Shown one piece after another: positions 26,076-34,455 of a DNA stretch of 64,000 nt. The stretch lies in IMG/VR virus record IMGVR_UViG_3300047168_000120, positions 1-64,000 of that record. One strand, 5' to 3'. Made by a program: the position numbers and the translations under genes. The first letter of the stretch is position 1. Each line of letters opens with the position of its first letter. The stretch comes from a virus. The notes beneath the pieces are model-generated. The model saw nothing but the letters and a program-made list of their open reading frames with translations, did no database searches and had not been told where the DNA came from.

Positions 26076-26365
26076 GCCGCCGGCCCCTCGCTGTCGCATG
26101 GGATATCCAGGGCGATCTGCTGGCCGCGCGGGCGCGGGATAAAGGCGGCTATATTCTCGCCTTCGAATACCTCCCGCGAATCAATCGCGGCGCGCTTACC
26201 CGTCGCCAGGATCGTCACCTCTTTCTGGAAGACCCGGCCAAACATCTCACGCTCACCGGTGATGCTGACCGGGCCGATGGCACGCACCCAGCCTGGCACC
26301 GGCTCGGGATAGATGCGCGAGATCACAATGGCCGCAGGCGCGTCCGCTTCAGGCGCCGCGATCAC
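26072..26365 (-). CDS. Hypothetical early protein
   Basis: 97 residues, GTG start overlapping the DUF2303 stop (GTGA). A beta-rich middle (VVISRIYPEPVPGWV-like) and no Cys. No family recognised. Confidence 0.6.
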   Translation of the reverse strand: MIAAPEADAPAAIVISRIYPEPVPGWVRAIGPVSITGEREMFGRVFQKEVTILATGKRAAIDSREVFEGENIAAFIPRPRGQQIALDIPCDSEGPAA

Positions 26366-27387
26366 GGCGCCACGCCGGGCGGCTCGCTGCTGTAGAACAG
26401 CGGAACGCCAGTGCCTTCCTGGATCGTGTCACAACCCTCGGCGAACGCATGCTCCAGCGATGCCTCGATACCCTGGAGGCTGATGATCCAGTTCACGCCG
26501 GCGCCGACCTTCCGGTAGCGCAGGCGGCACAGAAGCAGGTATGGCGCATCGTTTTGGAAGACTGGGATCGCCAGAAGAAACGCGGTCGGAACGCGCAACT
26601 CAGTTAGCGTCGGATTCCCGCCGCCCAAGTGTTCCTGCTCATAGGTGATGACTTGCTCGCCGGTGTCGGTATTGATGGCTTGGCGCACATTCTCAGTGGA
26701 CCGAATCTCCATACCGCGGGCCGTCTCCAGCAGTCTCGCAGGCGTCCCGACATGCAGGTTCAACCGTTCGATCAGCATCTTCACTTTCTCAGGAATGACT
26801 GTCGTACCAGGATCCGCGATGTCCCGGATATTGTCTTCCAGGAAATGGGCCAGATCGGCCTGGGTCTGCGGCTTGTCGTTCGACGCCGTCCATGTCCTCC
26901 ATTGCCGCGAAAGCGGAAACGCATAGGAACACCGGAAATCGCCCCATTGCGCCGAGGTTGTCTTAGCCTTAGCCGGGCCGCCAACACTGCCCTTCGCCGG
27001 TGACGAATCCGCGTCTCCGCCTTCAAGGGCCGCCTCGGCGTCCAGCGCGTCCTCGGTCGGCTCGTGGTAATTCAGGATCGCCGTGACTTTGCGGTTCGCC
27101 GTGTCGGCAAAGATCGCGGTCTGGCCATCCACGACGTAGCGATTGACGTAATCGACCAGGCTGCGCGGCGACAGCATCGTGAGGTGGCCCTTGCGGCGCC
27201 GCGGGGTCGCAAGCCGCGCCAAGACCTTCTCGGTAATATCCGTGGTGGTAATACCGTCCGGCACGCTGAGAAAAAAATGCAACGGTGCTTTGGAAGGATG
27301 AAAATCTTCCACGTTGCCAATATCTACGCCAGCCATTTTATGGCCAACATCAATTAGGCCTTTGATCGCCTCGGAAAAATCGGTCAT
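26362..27387 (-). CDS. DUF2303-family protein
   Basis: 341 residues with ATG start. Motifs LVDYVNRY, AILNYHE, RQWRTW, FLEDNIRDIA and the C-terminal FLLAIPVFQND match the DUF2303 family, regularly found beside RecT or similar annealing proteins in phages and prophages. No biochemical function is established for the family. A Pro/Ala linker near residue 130 separates two parts. Confidence 0.85.
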   Translation of the reverse strand: MTDFSEAIKGLIDVGHKMAGVDIGNVEDFHPSKAPLHFFLSVPDGITTTDITEKVLARLATPRRRKGHLTMLSPRSLVDYVNRYVVDGQTAIFADTANRKVTAILNYHEPTEDALDAEAALEGGDADSSPAKGSVGGPAKAKTTSAQWGDFRCSYAFPLSRQWRTWTASNDKPQTQADLAHFLEDNIRDIADPGTTVIPEKVKMLIERLNLHVGTPARLLETARGMEIRSTENVRQAINTDTGEQVITYEQEHLGGGNPTLTELRVPTAFLLAIPVFQNDAPYLLLCRLRYRKVGAGVNWIISLQGIEASLEHAFAEGCDTIQEGTGVPLFYSSEPPGVAP

Positions 27388-27396
27388 CTGAATTGG

Positions 27397-27762
27397 TTAC
27401 TCCACATTGCGAAGGGGTTGAGACTGCTCGCCGGCGACGCGCAGCGGCAGATCGGGTTGTTTGTCGTCCTGCCGCGATAGGAAGCGGCCCGCATGGACGA
27501 ACATGAGCGTGCGGCGCCGCGTCTTGGCTGGCTGCTTGATCTTGTAGGATCCGCTCACTTCGACGACGCCGCGATCCGCCGTCAGCGAAATGGTGACCGT
27601 GACATCGACTTTGCGCTTGGCGCCGCGATCGATGGCTTCCTGCAGGTCTCGCACCACATTTTCGAGGTCATTCGAAAGGTCGGAATTGAGCTCTCCGTCC
27701 TCCAACCTGCCCAATAAGGTGTTGAAATTCTTGATGGCGAAGGCTTCTGGACTGATGCTCAT
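27397..27762 (-). CDS. Hypothetical early protein upstream of DUF2303
   Basis: 121 residues; ATG after GGAAAGGAT. An N-terminal helix (NFNTLLGRLEDGELNSDLS) followed by a beta-rich section VDVTVTISLTADRGVVEVSG. First gene after the repressed promoter at 27787, so it leads the operon running to the integrase. No family recognised. Confidence 0.68.
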   Translation of the reverse strand: MSISPEAFAIKNFNTLLGRLEDGELNSDLSNDLENVVRDLQEAIDRGAKRKVDVTVTISLTADRGVVEVSGSYKIKQPAKTRRRTLMFVHAGRFLSRQDDKQPDLPLRVAGEQSQPLRNVE

Positions 27763-27780
27763 TTGTTATCCTTTCCGGGC

Positions 27781-27814
27781 CTTAGAAAAACACATTAAGA
27801 TGTGTTTTGCAAGC
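27781..27814 (-). promoter_or_regulatory. - strand promoter with near-perfect operator
   Basis: Reads TTGCAA, a 17-nt spacer AACACATCTTAATGTGT, then TTTTCT, about 20 nt before the ATG at 27762. The palindrome core with its flanks spans 22 bp (27787-27808). The stretch from -35 to -10 is identical to the + strand promoter at 47959-47987. Confidence 0.72.
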
Positions 27815-27829
27815 ACGAAAACCGGAACT

Positions 27830-28222
27830 TTAGCGGCGATGCAGCGTATTTATTTCGACGCGCCGTGTGGCTTCCAGCGACCGGATGGCTTCGAACCGGG
27901 CTTGCGCTGCCTCATATTTGACGCGTGCCAGGTTCGCGTCCCGCCGCGCGTCCGCCGCGGCATAGAGGTGGTTCAGATAGTCCTCGCTGCCCTTTGCGAT
28001 ATCCTCTGATTCCTTGCGGGTCAGGTCAGGCTGCTCCCGGCGGATCGCATTGGTGAGCTGCGCCAGGACGGCGCCGGTCGTGCGCTCCAGAAGGTCAGCA
28101 GCGTGCTTTTTGTGCGCCCACGCGGTTCCGTGAACGTCGATATCATGCGCGATCGCCGCCGGGTCGAGCTCCCCGGCGGCGTTATGCGTTTTTGCATTTG
28201 GATCCCAGAAATCGCTCCCCAT
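27830..28222 (-). CDS. Hypothetical coiled-coil protein downstream of RecT
   Basis: 130 residues; the ATG overlaps the RecT stop (TGATG). Starts MGSDFWDPNAK; the rest is a basic, helical, Ala/Arg/Glu-rich segment. Last gene of the recombination operon before the next promoter. No family recognised. Confidence 0.65.
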   Translation of the reverse strand: MGSDFWDPNAKTHNAAGELDPAAIAHDIDVHGTAWAHKKHAADLLERTTGAVLAQLTNAIRREQPDLTRKESEDIAKGSEDYLNHLYAAADARRDANLARVKYEAAQARFEAIRSLEATRRVEINTLHRR

Positions 28223-29769
28223 CAGCCGGGGGCCGGAATCCCGAGGGCCTGCGACCTGGCGCTGATTTCCTTATAGGCCAGGATTTTCGGTTTGGTCAGC
28301 ATACCATTCAAGACTTCCTGATTGACCCGGCGCCATTCAGCCATCTGCTCAGGCGTTTTGATTTCGGCGAGGGCCTGCCGGAATGTGGTGATAATCTCGG
28401 CCTCATTGGTGCGGCCGGTCGGCAGCTCTACCACCTTCGCTTCCCATTTATCACTGCGCGACGCTTCAGCGCCCTGATTGTCATCGGAGGCATGCTGCGC
28501 CTGCCCTTGGCCGCCATAGCCAAGGGCGGCCATGATTTTGGTCGTGTCCGGATCTTCCATCGCGGTCAGGATGTGGTCGGAATTGTGCTCGTTATAGGCA
28601 TTGATCATATCGGGAGGCACGTCCCGGAAATGGTCCGCGAATTCCTTGGCCCAATCGACGATGTTGATCGCGTCGAGCAAAACTTCACCATCGGCCGATA
28701 TCAGTTGAAAGGTCTGCCGATCTTCCTCGTCGGGAAAGCGATCCTTCGGCGGTTCGTGCTGAGAGGAAGGGTCCCGCGCCGGCGCGGTCGTCCGGGCCGA
28801 CTCATGCTTCGCCGGCGCTTTGGCGCCCTGCTGCGCATTGCCAGACGCCTGAGAGGCCGGATTTTTGGATGCGACCTTCTCGGCCTGCACGTCGACCACC
28901 GGCGGCTTGAACCCAAAATCGTGCAGCGTGGCGCCTGGCGAATAGGTCAATTCCCGGTTGCCAAGACGCAAATCGCCGGCCGCGCCGCCATAGCTAAGCC
29001 GCCCGGCTTCCGCCAGATTATCGATGTAGGCCGCATGATAAAGCTGCTCGCTGGACTTCGGCAAATCCTTGAGAAGTTGCTTCATGATCGTTTTGCGGGC
29101 CATGGCATATTCAAATTTGACCCAGACGCATTTGTCCCAAATGTAGGACATTTTATCGCGCATCGAGTAGGCGAATTTATACGCTTCGGAGTCGTTCCGG
29201 ATTTCGAGAATATCCGCATAATCCCAATAGACAAATGCCTGACCCCCGCCTTTCAGTTTGGCATGGCAATACGCCTTCTCCGGCGTCCGGCCGCGCCGCG
29301 AGCCTCGGGAGATGTGCTTCAGATGGGCATCAGAGCCATATTCCGCCTCGAAAAGGTCGCCCTCATAAACCACGTCGGCGTGAATGCTTTCCAGCGTGTC
29401 GGCGCGGTAGGCCAGCGTGAGCATGCCCTGATAGCCAATCTGCGGGTCAAGGGTGACCTTTTCATTGGCCTTCCCCTTGTTTTTAATCCGGGGAATAATC
29501 CAGGCATGCCCAAACGGCGTGTTCGGCCGTAGCCCAAGCTCAGCCAGGTCGAGCGCGCACCGGATCAGCTCCCACAGGTCCGCCAGCTTGAACAGCTCGT
29601 CTTCGCGCGTCAGGTTGCGGATCGTGGCCAAATACTGGACGGCATCAAGGCGGTCCCCAAGCGCATTCTGGAACCGTTTGATGACTTCGGGATGATCAAC
29701 CGCCTCGTCGAGCGATTTGATTTCCTTGAGCGGCTTGTATTGATGCAGGCGTGGGATGGCTTCGGACAT
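28222..29769 (-). CDS. recT: RecT-family single-strand annealing protein
   Basis: 515 residues. Residues 1-290 hold the RecT signature: LGDRLDAVQYLATIRN, LGLRPNTPFGHAWIIPR, GYQGMLTLAYR, and the later ARKTIMKQLLKDLPKS. The C-terminal 220 residues are an Ala/Gln/Glu linker and a helical tail not seen in short RecT proteins. It would pair complementary strands in phage recombination. No RecE-type exonuclease is adjacent; the VRR-NUC protein at 42393 is the only obvious nuclease partner. Confidence 0.9.
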   Translation of the reverse strand: MSEAIPRLHQYKPLKEIKSLDEAVDHPEVIKRFQNALGDRLDAVQYLATIRNLTREDELFKLADLWELIRCALDLAELGLRPNTPFGHAWIIPRIKNKGKANEKVTLDPQIGYQGMLTLAYRADTLESIHADVVYEGDLFEAEYGSDAHLKHISRGSRRGRTPEKAYCHAKLKGGGQAFVYWDYADILEIRNDSEAYKFAYSMRDKMSYIWDKCVWVKFEYAMARKTIMKQLLKDLPKSSEQLYHAAYIDNLAEAGRLSYGGAAGDLRLGNRELTYSPGATLHDFGFKPPVVDVQAEKVASKNPASQASGNAQQGAKAPAKHESARTTAPARDPSSQHEPPKDRFPDEEDRQTFQLISADGEVLLDAINIVDWAKEFADHFRDVPPDMINAYNEHNSDHILTAMEDPDTTKIMAALGYGGQGQAQHASDDNQGAEASRSDKWEAKVVELPTGRTNEAEIITTFRQALAEIKTPEQMAEWRRVNQEVLNGMLTKPKILAYKEISARSQALGIPAPG

Positions 29770-29772
29770 GGA

Positions 29773-30573
29773 TCAGCTCCGGATCGTGGTTTTGTAGTCT
29801 TCAGAGATCTTGAGGCCGGGAATCGCGTCGATCCGGTTCTTGCCGTTGATTGCGGCCTTCACCTTGGACTCGTTGATCATCAGCCACTCCCGCGGCACCA
29901 GGTCGATGTTTTCGACCTCGAAGACGTACCGGATTGACCCGGACGACATGGAATAATTGCCACGAACCTGAGAAAATGCGGCGATGGGCGCGCCGGCGAC
30001 GCGGGCCGCCTGTTTGGCCTCTTCCGCCACGATCTCAGCCTGGTCCAGCATGTCGGCGCTCTCGGTCTGGATCGCGACCGCAGCCAGGCGGTCAGCGGCC
30101 ACCTTGGCGGCGGCGGCCTGCTCCTGCGCCAGCTTGCGCGCCGCTTCCGCCTTGTCCCGGGTAAACTTGGAAATTTTGGCCTCGATCGTTTTGACGGCTT
30201 TATCGAGGGGATCGTGGATGCCGAGGAAAAAGGCCTGCACCGCCTTGTCGGCCTGGAAAAACGGCGCTTTCACGATGACCCGGGTGTTTTCGACCAGCTT
30301 TGCCTGCGCCTTGATCTGGGCGCCCACGTCCGTTACGGCCGCCGCGTCGGCATCGGTTAGAATGCCGTCGGGATGATCGAGCCAAAAGTTGTCGCTCATC
30401 TCGATAAGGCGGTCCTTGCGCGTCAGCAGGGATTCATGCTCGACGCCAAGCAAATAGCGAAGACCTTCTGGGTCGAGCAGCTCAGCCCAGTTGGTTTGCG
30501 TCGCGCCCACATTATGGCCGATGGGGGCGGCGTTTTCCGAGTTGTTTTCAATACTTTGCAGGCGCAGTGACAT
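29773..30573 (-). CDS. Hypothetical coiled-coil early protein of the recT operon
   Basis: 266 residues, starting four bases upstream of recT in transcription order. Central long coiled coil (KAEAARKLAQEQAAAAKVAADRL) and a C-terminal segment VPREWLMINESKVKAAINGK. Proteins of this shape often neighbour RecT-type genes. Function unknown. Confidence 0.65.
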   Translation of the reverse strand: MSLRLQSIENNSENAAPIGHNVGATQTNWAELLDPEGLRYLLGVEHESLLTRKDRLIEMSDNFWLDHPDGILTDADAAAVTDVGAQIKAQAKLVENTRVIVKAPFFQADKAVQAFFLGIHDPLDKAVKTIEAKISKFTRDKAEAARKLAQEQAAAAKVAADRLAAVAIQTESADMLDQAEIVAEEAKQAARVAGAPIAAFSQVRGNYSMSSGSIRYVFEVENIDLVPREWLMINESKVKAAINGKNRIDAIPGLKISEDYKTTIRS

Positions 30574-30576
30574 GAT

Positions 30577-30918
30577 TTAACTCCAAACTGGTTGCATTTT
30601 TGTGAGGTCGACCGGCTGACGGGGATTAGCCGCGGGATGAGTCGGATCGTTCTTTTCGGCCCATGCTTTCAGCGCCAGGGCATGGTCGAACACTTCCTGG
30701 CTGACCATCTGGCCGCTTTCCCAAATCCGGACGATGGAACGGGATGCGAGGGGATCTTCTACCCTGGGTCCCTCCTCCACCCCGTTGATCTCGGCGCGCC
30801 ACCAACCGTTCTCCAGGATGATCCGGGCGGGCACGCGCTGCCCCTTTCGGACCAGGCGCAGCATGAAAATCCCGGGTTGCGGGGGCGATAGAATGTCGTG
30901 GGTATGTTCTTTCGGCAT
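30577..30918 (-). CDS. Hypothetical early protein, first gene of the recT operon
   Basis: 113 residues. Begins MPKEHTHDILSPPQ; a beta-strand core (FMLRLVRKGQRVPARIILENGWW) then a helix. It sits about 50 nt after the promoter at 30971. No family recognised. Confidence 0.62.
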   Translation of the reverse strand: MPKEHTHDILSPPQPGIFMLRLVRKGQRVPARIILENGWWRAEINGVEEGPRVEDPLASRSIVRIWESGQMVSQEVFDHALALKAWAEKNDPTHPAANPRQPVDLTKMQPVWS

Positions 30919-30935
30919 GCTAAACTATGGTCCTA

Positions 30936-30996
30936 AAAACACATTCGAGCCATTGCTCAGTGCGTTAAATGACACATTAAAATGTGGTTTACAAGT
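30936..30996 (-). promoter_or_regulatory. - strand promoter with operator plus a half-site
   Basis: TTGTAA, 17-nt spacer ACCACATTTTAATGTGT, then CATTTA. A second half-site AAAACACATTC at 30936-30946 lies between promoter and gene. Confidence 0.65.
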
Positions 30997-31009
30997 AAAA
31001 AGATGGCAA

Positions 31010-31042
31010 TGAAAAACCCCCGAGGCCGAAGCCCCGGGGGTT
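31010..31042 (-). terminator. Rho-independent terminator with UUCG loop
   Basis: On the - strand a 12-bp stem (AACCCCCGGGGC with GCCTCGGGGGTT, one G-T pair) closes a TTCG loop and is followed by TTTTTC. It ends the small-gene operon running from 39.1 kb. Confidence 0.85.
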
Positions 31043-31090
31043 GATAGCTGCCGCAAATGCGGCGACGGCAGGAATTGCTCGGTGTATGCC

Positions 31091-31333
31091 TTACAATTTG
31101 GTGTGCGGGACCAGCGACTGATTCAGCAGGGCGGCCAAGCGCTCCTGGCGCTCAGCATGGCGCACACCTTCCGCCTCAGCGGCCGGTATGCCCTTGTTGA
31201 TCAGATCGGCAATCGCGGTCGCCATAAACGAGTTGTCGCACATGGCGATCGCCTCGCCGTTGCGGTTCTGCACGATAGCTCCATTTGCCGTAACGGGCGT
31301 TTGAACCGTCGCGATGACGTCTAAATAGCTCAT
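31091..31333 (-). CDS. Small early protein
   Basis: 80 residues, ATG after TGAGGAGAAAAAC. Starts MSYLDVIATVQTPV; a mid segment NRNGEAIAMCDNSFMATAIAD. Last gene of the cassette-separated cluster, before the UUCG terminator. No family recognised. Confidence 0.68.
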   Translation of the reverse strand: MSYLDVIATVQTPVTANGAIVQNRNGEAIAMCDNSFMATAIADLINKGIPAAEAEGVRHAERQERLAALLNQSLVPHTKL

Positions 31334-31385
31334 GTTTTTCTCCTCAATGCCGGCTCATATGCCGGTGACCGCCTAGGCGGTTTCG
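31334..31385 (-). repeat. Intergenic two-hairpin/SD cassette 1
   Basis: Stem 1 ACCGCCTAGGCGGT overlaps the stop of the upstream gene (codons Glu-Thr-Ala-stop). Stem 2 ACCGGCATATGAGCCGGC. Then TGAGGAGAAAAACATG. Confidence 0.75.
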
Positions 31386-31660
31386 CGCCGTTCGTAGGCT
31401 GGAAGGCCTTGGAGGCGCCGGTGCGTTTGATCCCGGAACGCAAATACAGCGTTCAGAGCGGCGTAGGAATCATCTTCTGCCTCAGGTACACCGGGAACCA
31501 GTAAGACGCCAGGCTCATAACCGTGCCTGGCACCTGCCTCGACGACCTCCCGCAGTTTGCTTTCGTTCGGCCACGCGGCGATCAGAAGCATGCCCTTTGG
31601 AATGCTCCGAGCGTTCGTGAACGTAATCAGGCCATTTCTATCGACATACGCTCTTGCCAT
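31373..31660 (-). CDS. Small early protein ending in ETA
   Basis: 95 residues from the ATG after GAGGAGAAAAAC. A longer in-frame reading begins within the hairpin cassette and is rejected. Starts MARAYVDRNGLITF. The last codons (Glu-Thr-Ala-stop) form the 5' arm of the cassette stem. No family recognised. Confidence 0.66.
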   Translation of the reverse strand: MARAYVDRNGLITFTNARSIPKGMLLIAAWPNESKLREVVEAGARHGYEPGVLLVPGVPEAEDDSYAALNAVFAFRDQTHRRLQGLPAYERRETA

Positions 31661-31712
31661 GTTTTTCTCCTCATAGCGCCACAATGGCGCCAACCCCGAA
31701 GGGTTTCAAATA
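31661..31712 (-). repeat. Intergenic two-hairpin/SD cassette 2
   Basis: Stem 1 AACCCTTCGGGGTT just after a stop. Stem 2 GCGCCATTGTGGCGC. Then TGAGGAGAAAAACATG. Confidence 0.75.
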
Positions 31713-32353
31713 ACCGAATCGAGTATCCGGGCCGAAAGCACGGATATCTCGTAGGCTTCCTTCCAAGACCACACCTTCACGAAGGTGATCGGATAGGTGA
31801 CCATCTTACCATCGACAACGTGGACGACATCGATATGGGCATAATAGCCCTCGTTACCGCCACGTACCGGATAGCAGGCCGGCCAGCATCGGCCCTTTTC
31901 GCCGAGCGACTGCCAGCAGGGCCAAATATCATCCTTTGTGAGTTGAGAGTGACCCCACCTGCGATCTCTCCGATAAAAATTATCGGAGTCGCCAATGTGT
32001 GGAATGCCAGCATTACGCAATGCGATTTCAAGTTCCCTTAGAACGTCATCGATCTTGCGATTCTCCCAATCTATACATTCCCTCTTGGCAGATAGATCGA
32101 CATTGACATGTGGCTCAAATCCAGGCTTGGTCAGGAGCAGCTCCATCCAGTCATCCGACATGTTGGTAAATTGCTCCTGCCAGCCCTTGGCCATAGCCAT
32201 GGCTTCGATCGATGGGCGCAGATCCTGCAGAACGATGTCCTTGATGGGCTCGTCCGACGAGGACATGCGCTGCCATATGCGGCCCGCGGCAAAGCCGTGC
32301 GCATAGGAAGGCGATTGATCGGGAAAGGCAAAACTAAGTTGATATTCGGGCAT
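31706..32353 (-). CDS. Early protein, unknown
   Basis: 215 residues from the ATG after the cassette SD. Starts MPEYQLSFAFPDQ. Mixed alpha/beta with Trp- and Cys-containing DDIWPCWQSLGEKGRCWPAC in the middle. The largest small-cluster protein besides DUF932. No family recognised. Confidence 0.66.
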   Translation of the reverse strand: MPEYQLSFAFPDQSPSYAHGFAAGRIWQRMSSSDEPIKDIVLQDLRPSIEAMAMAKGWQEQFTNMSDDWMELLLTKPGFEPHVNVDLSAKRECIDWENRKIDDVLRELEIALRNAGIPHIGDSDNFYRRDRRWGHSQLTKDDIWPCWQSLGEKGRCWPACYPVRGGNEGYYAHIDVVHVVDGKMVTYPITFVKVWSWKEAYEISVLSARILDSVI

Positions 32354-32402
32354 GTTTTTTCTCCTCATGCTGCGGAATACAGCGACCGCGCTAAGCGGTT
32401 TC
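32354..32402 (-). repeat. Intergenic two-hairpin/SD cassette 3
   Basis: Stem 1 ACCGCTTAGCGCGGT with the stop codon inside. Stem 2 GCTGTATTCCGCAGC. SD TGAGGAGAAAAAAC. Confidence 0.75.
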
Positions 32403-32783
32403 GGGGGTTGATCCGTGATCGGTTTCCCCTGCATCAAACAGCGCCTCCACACACTGATCGGAGAGTGCTTTGAGCTCCGCCCAATCTTCGTCATTTCCTC
32501 CATGCTGGCGCTGCTCGATTTCGTGGTCGATAATTGCCATACAGCGTTTCAGAAGTTCTGGGATCGCATTTTTGTGGGGTATTTCTTCGGTCTTTGTTTC
32601 ACCCCCGCAGTCGTCGCAATAAGCATGGTCATGGACTGATTCCAGTTCCCATTGTTGGGTTTCCAGGTTCCATGAAGCCCACGCATCTCGCTTGACATTT
32701 GGGCTTCGGCAAGACGAACAGACCACGTCGACAGGGTGAGGTATCCTCGTTTTGTCAACGTAAGGCGTGTTTGCGTAAGTCAT
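32391..32783 (-). CDS. Zinc-ribbon-like early protein ending in ETA
   Basis: 130 residues, ATG after GGAGAAACAT. CSSCRSPN and CDDCGGE are two Cys pairs about 33 residues apart, a likely zinc site. Acidic helical C-terminus. Ends Glu-Thr-Ala inside stem 1 of the cassette. No family recognised. Confidence 0.68.
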   Translation of the reverse strand: MTYANTPYVDKTRIPHPVDVVCSSCRSPNVKRDAWASWNLETQQWELESVHDHAYCDDCGGETKTEEIPHKNAIPELLKRCMAIIDHEIEQRQHGGNDEDWAELKALSDQCVEALFDAGETDHGSTPETA

Positions 32784-32832
32784 ATGTTTCTCCTCACGCC
32801 GGCGGGATGCCGGCGACCCCGCAAGGGGTTTC
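32784..32832 (-). repeat. Intergenic two-hairpin/SD cassette 4
   Basis: Stem 1 AACCCCTTGCGGGGT. Stem 2 CGCCGGCATCCCGCCGGCG. SD TGAGGAGAAAC. Here stem 1 lies wholly after the stop of the upstream gene. Confidence 0.72.
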
Positions 32833-32841
32833 GGTGGCCGG

Positions 32842-33417
32842 TTAGGCCGCGCCTTCCTTTTCGAGCCTCTTATCGAGGTCGCTGGTATCAGGAAGATCGA
32901 TGAAGTCCTTAATCGAATAGACGTGTACGAGCTCACTGCCATAGCGGCTCGCATTACCCTCGGGTTTTTCGACAATGTCGTAAAATTCGAGAGTTTCATC
33001 GTCCAGGTTCAAAATATAGCCGTATTCGCACCAGCTTTTCGGCTCAATGCCGAAGTTGCCGTCCAGGAAGACGCCGGCGTCTAGGCGTTGGAGGATCGAC
33101 CCTTGATGTTTCCGGCACAGGCAATACCAATCCTTGGTCGACTGTTTGGAAACGCTCAGATCGACGGCGCCCAGTTGTTGCATTTTGCGGATATCGCCAT
33201 CCGAAGGCGTGGAGTCTTGTGCAATCAGGCGCGCTGTACGCGCCTTTTGCTTCAGTTCGCCAATTACGTCTTCGTAAACGCGATTCTTGAAACGCTCCTG
33301 AAGCTCGGCCAATATCTCGGCGCCAACGCCGCTGGGGTAGCCGTCGAACTGATTGTACGAAAGCTTGTCGGCCTGGTCGATGCGAATACCGCATACTGAT
33401 CTTGTACCAATTTTCAT
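32842..33417 (-). CDS. Early protein, unknown
   Basis: 191 residues, ATG after TAGGAGA. Starts MKIGTRSVCGIRIDQADKLS, with a CLCRKHQG segment and WCEYGYILNLDDETLEFYD. The fold looks alpha/beta; similar proteins occur in phage small-gene clusters. No function known. Confidence 0.66.
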   Translation of the reverse strand: MKIGTRSVCGIRIDQADKLSYNQFDGYPSGVGAEILAELQERFKNRVYEDVIGELKQKARTARLIAQDSTPSDGDIRKMQQLGAVDLSVSKQSTKDWYCLCRKHQGSILQRLDAGVFLDGNFGIEPKSWCEYGYILNLDDETLEFYDIVEKPEGNASRYGSELVHVYSIKDFIDLPDTSDLDKRLEKEGAA

Positions 33418-33475
33418 TCTCCTAATTAAAGTTTTCAAAAGCAGCTGTCTGCTGCAACCCCGGAAGGGGTTTCAG
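33418..33475 (-). repeat. Intergenic two-hairpin/SD cassette 5
   Basis: Stem 1 AACCCCTTCCGGGGTT. Stem 2 GCAGCAGACAGCTGC. The SD region differs (TTAGGAGA). Confidence 0.7.
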
Positions 33476-33717
33476 GTGTCGGGCAGGTCGGATTGCTCAC
33501 ACCGGACGACAAGTTCTTCGGTTCCGACGGCGTCCATGTATTCGAAATACCGGTCGATCGCCTCGGAATCATCCTTGGGAATCGGGCCTTCGACACCTTC
33601 TGGCCCCCAATTCGCGCGCGCATAGGCTGCGAGCTGGGATGTCAGGCCGGCCTCTGTTTTGTCCGAATAGGCGTTATACCCGTGGACGTGCCGCACTACG
33701 GCAACCCAAATTTTCAT
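33472..33717 (-). CDS. Small early protein
   Basis: 81 residues, ATG after GAGGAGAAA. Starts MKIWVAVVRHVHGYNAYSD; acidic C-terminal half. Resembles short phage proteins with an N-terminal strand-helix. No function known. Confidence 0.66.
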   Translation of the reverse strand: MKIWVAVVRHVHGYNAYSDKTEAGLTSQLAAYARANWGPEGVEGPIPKDDSEAIDRYFEYMDAVGTEELVVRCEQSDLPDT

Positions 33718-33835
33718 GTTTTCTCCTCTTCATTGGCGGCGCTGATGCCGCCGACCCGCGCGAGCGGGTTGCAGACAGTGTACTCAATGGCCGGTGAACC
33801 GGCCGACCGCATTAAGCGGTTTCGCTGGGCGTCCC
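33718..33835 (-). repeat. Double two-hairpin cassette 6
   Basis: Two consecutive copies: ACCGCTTAATGCGGT plus GGCCGGTTCACCGGCC, then AACCCGCTCGCGCGGGT plus GGCGGCATCAGCGCCGCC and an SD. It looks like a cassette whose gene has been lost. Confidence 0.7.
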
Positions 33836-34108
33836 AAAGATCATTTCTGCGTCACGCTCATATTCCTGAACGGCCTTTTTCGCCGATGCTTCAAGAAATT
33901 CCCGCTGGCCTGGCTGTTCGATTGGATCCGATATTTGCTCGACTTGAATCATAAGCCCTTTTCCCAGGAATTCCTCGGGCGTTTGGGAATCGTATTCGTT
34001 CTCAAGGAACCCTACGAACCGGTTGAGGGCAGAATAAACCATCATGGCGAGAATCACGTATTTTCGCTCATTGGCGGTTTGGACCTTTGGATCGTCTGAA
34101 TTTTCCAT
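33812..34108 (-). CDS. Small early protein ending in ETA
   Basis: 98 residues. The ATG follows the cassette SD; a TTG 33 nt upstream would translate the hairpin and is rejected. Acidic, helical (VILAMMVYSALNRFVGFLE). Ends Glu-Thr-Ala in stem 1 of the next cassette. No family recognised. Confidence 0.66.
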   Translation of the reverse strand: MENSDDPKVQTANERKYVILAMMVYSALNRFVGFLENEYDSQTPEEFLGKGLMIQVEQISDPIEQPGQREFLEASAKKAVQEYERDAEMIFGTPSETA

Positions 34109-34160
34109 GTTTTTCTCCTCATGGCGCCACAATGACGCCAACCGCCTTTCAGGCGGTTTC
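34109..34160 (-). repeat. Intergenic two-hairpin/SD cassette 7
   Basis: Stem 1 ACCGCCTGAAAGGCGGT. Stem 2 GGCGTCATTGTGGCGCC (one imperfect pair). Then TGAGGAGAAAAACATG. Confidence 0.75.
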
Positions 34161-34182
34161 CTCAGAACGCATCACGCGCGCA

Positions 34183-34392
34183 TCAGATTTCCGACGGGAT
34201 GATCTTGATGAGCAAATAGGACGGTTCTTCATCCGCGTTGCCCTGCTGCTCATCAAGATCAGCGCCAAGGGTGTCTTCCAGTTCCTCGGGGATATTGTCG
34301 AACAATTTGCGGGCCTGTTTGCGGGTGATTACCGTACCGCTCCAGTTATCGGGCTGAGCGGCCGGCCAGGTATCTAAAATATCGTCTGGCAT
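34183..34392 (-). CDS. Small acidic early protein
   Basis: 69 residues, ATG after GGAGAAAGAT. Very acidic middle (EELEDTLGADLDEQQGNADEE). No family recognised. Confidence 0.63.
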   Translation of the reverse strand: MPDDILDTWPAAQPDNWSGTVITRKQARKLFDNIPEELEDTLGADLDEQQGNADEEPSYLLIKIIPSEI

Positions 34393-34455
34393 ATCTTTCT
34401 CCTCATGCTGCGGAATTGCAGCGACACACCGCCCCTTTGGGGGCGGCGGTTTCCT
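34393..34455 (-). repeat. Intergenic two-hairpin/SD cassette 8
   Basis: Stem 1 is extended (ACCGCCGCCCC with GGGGCGGT). Stem 2 GCTGCAATTCCGCAGC. SD TGAGGAGAAAG. Confidence 0.72.

Noticed and set aside
28192-29532. 446-codon + strand open frame
   Set aside because: Antisense shadow of recT caused by GC-rich codon structure; no SD and Arg/Gly/Phe-skewed composition.
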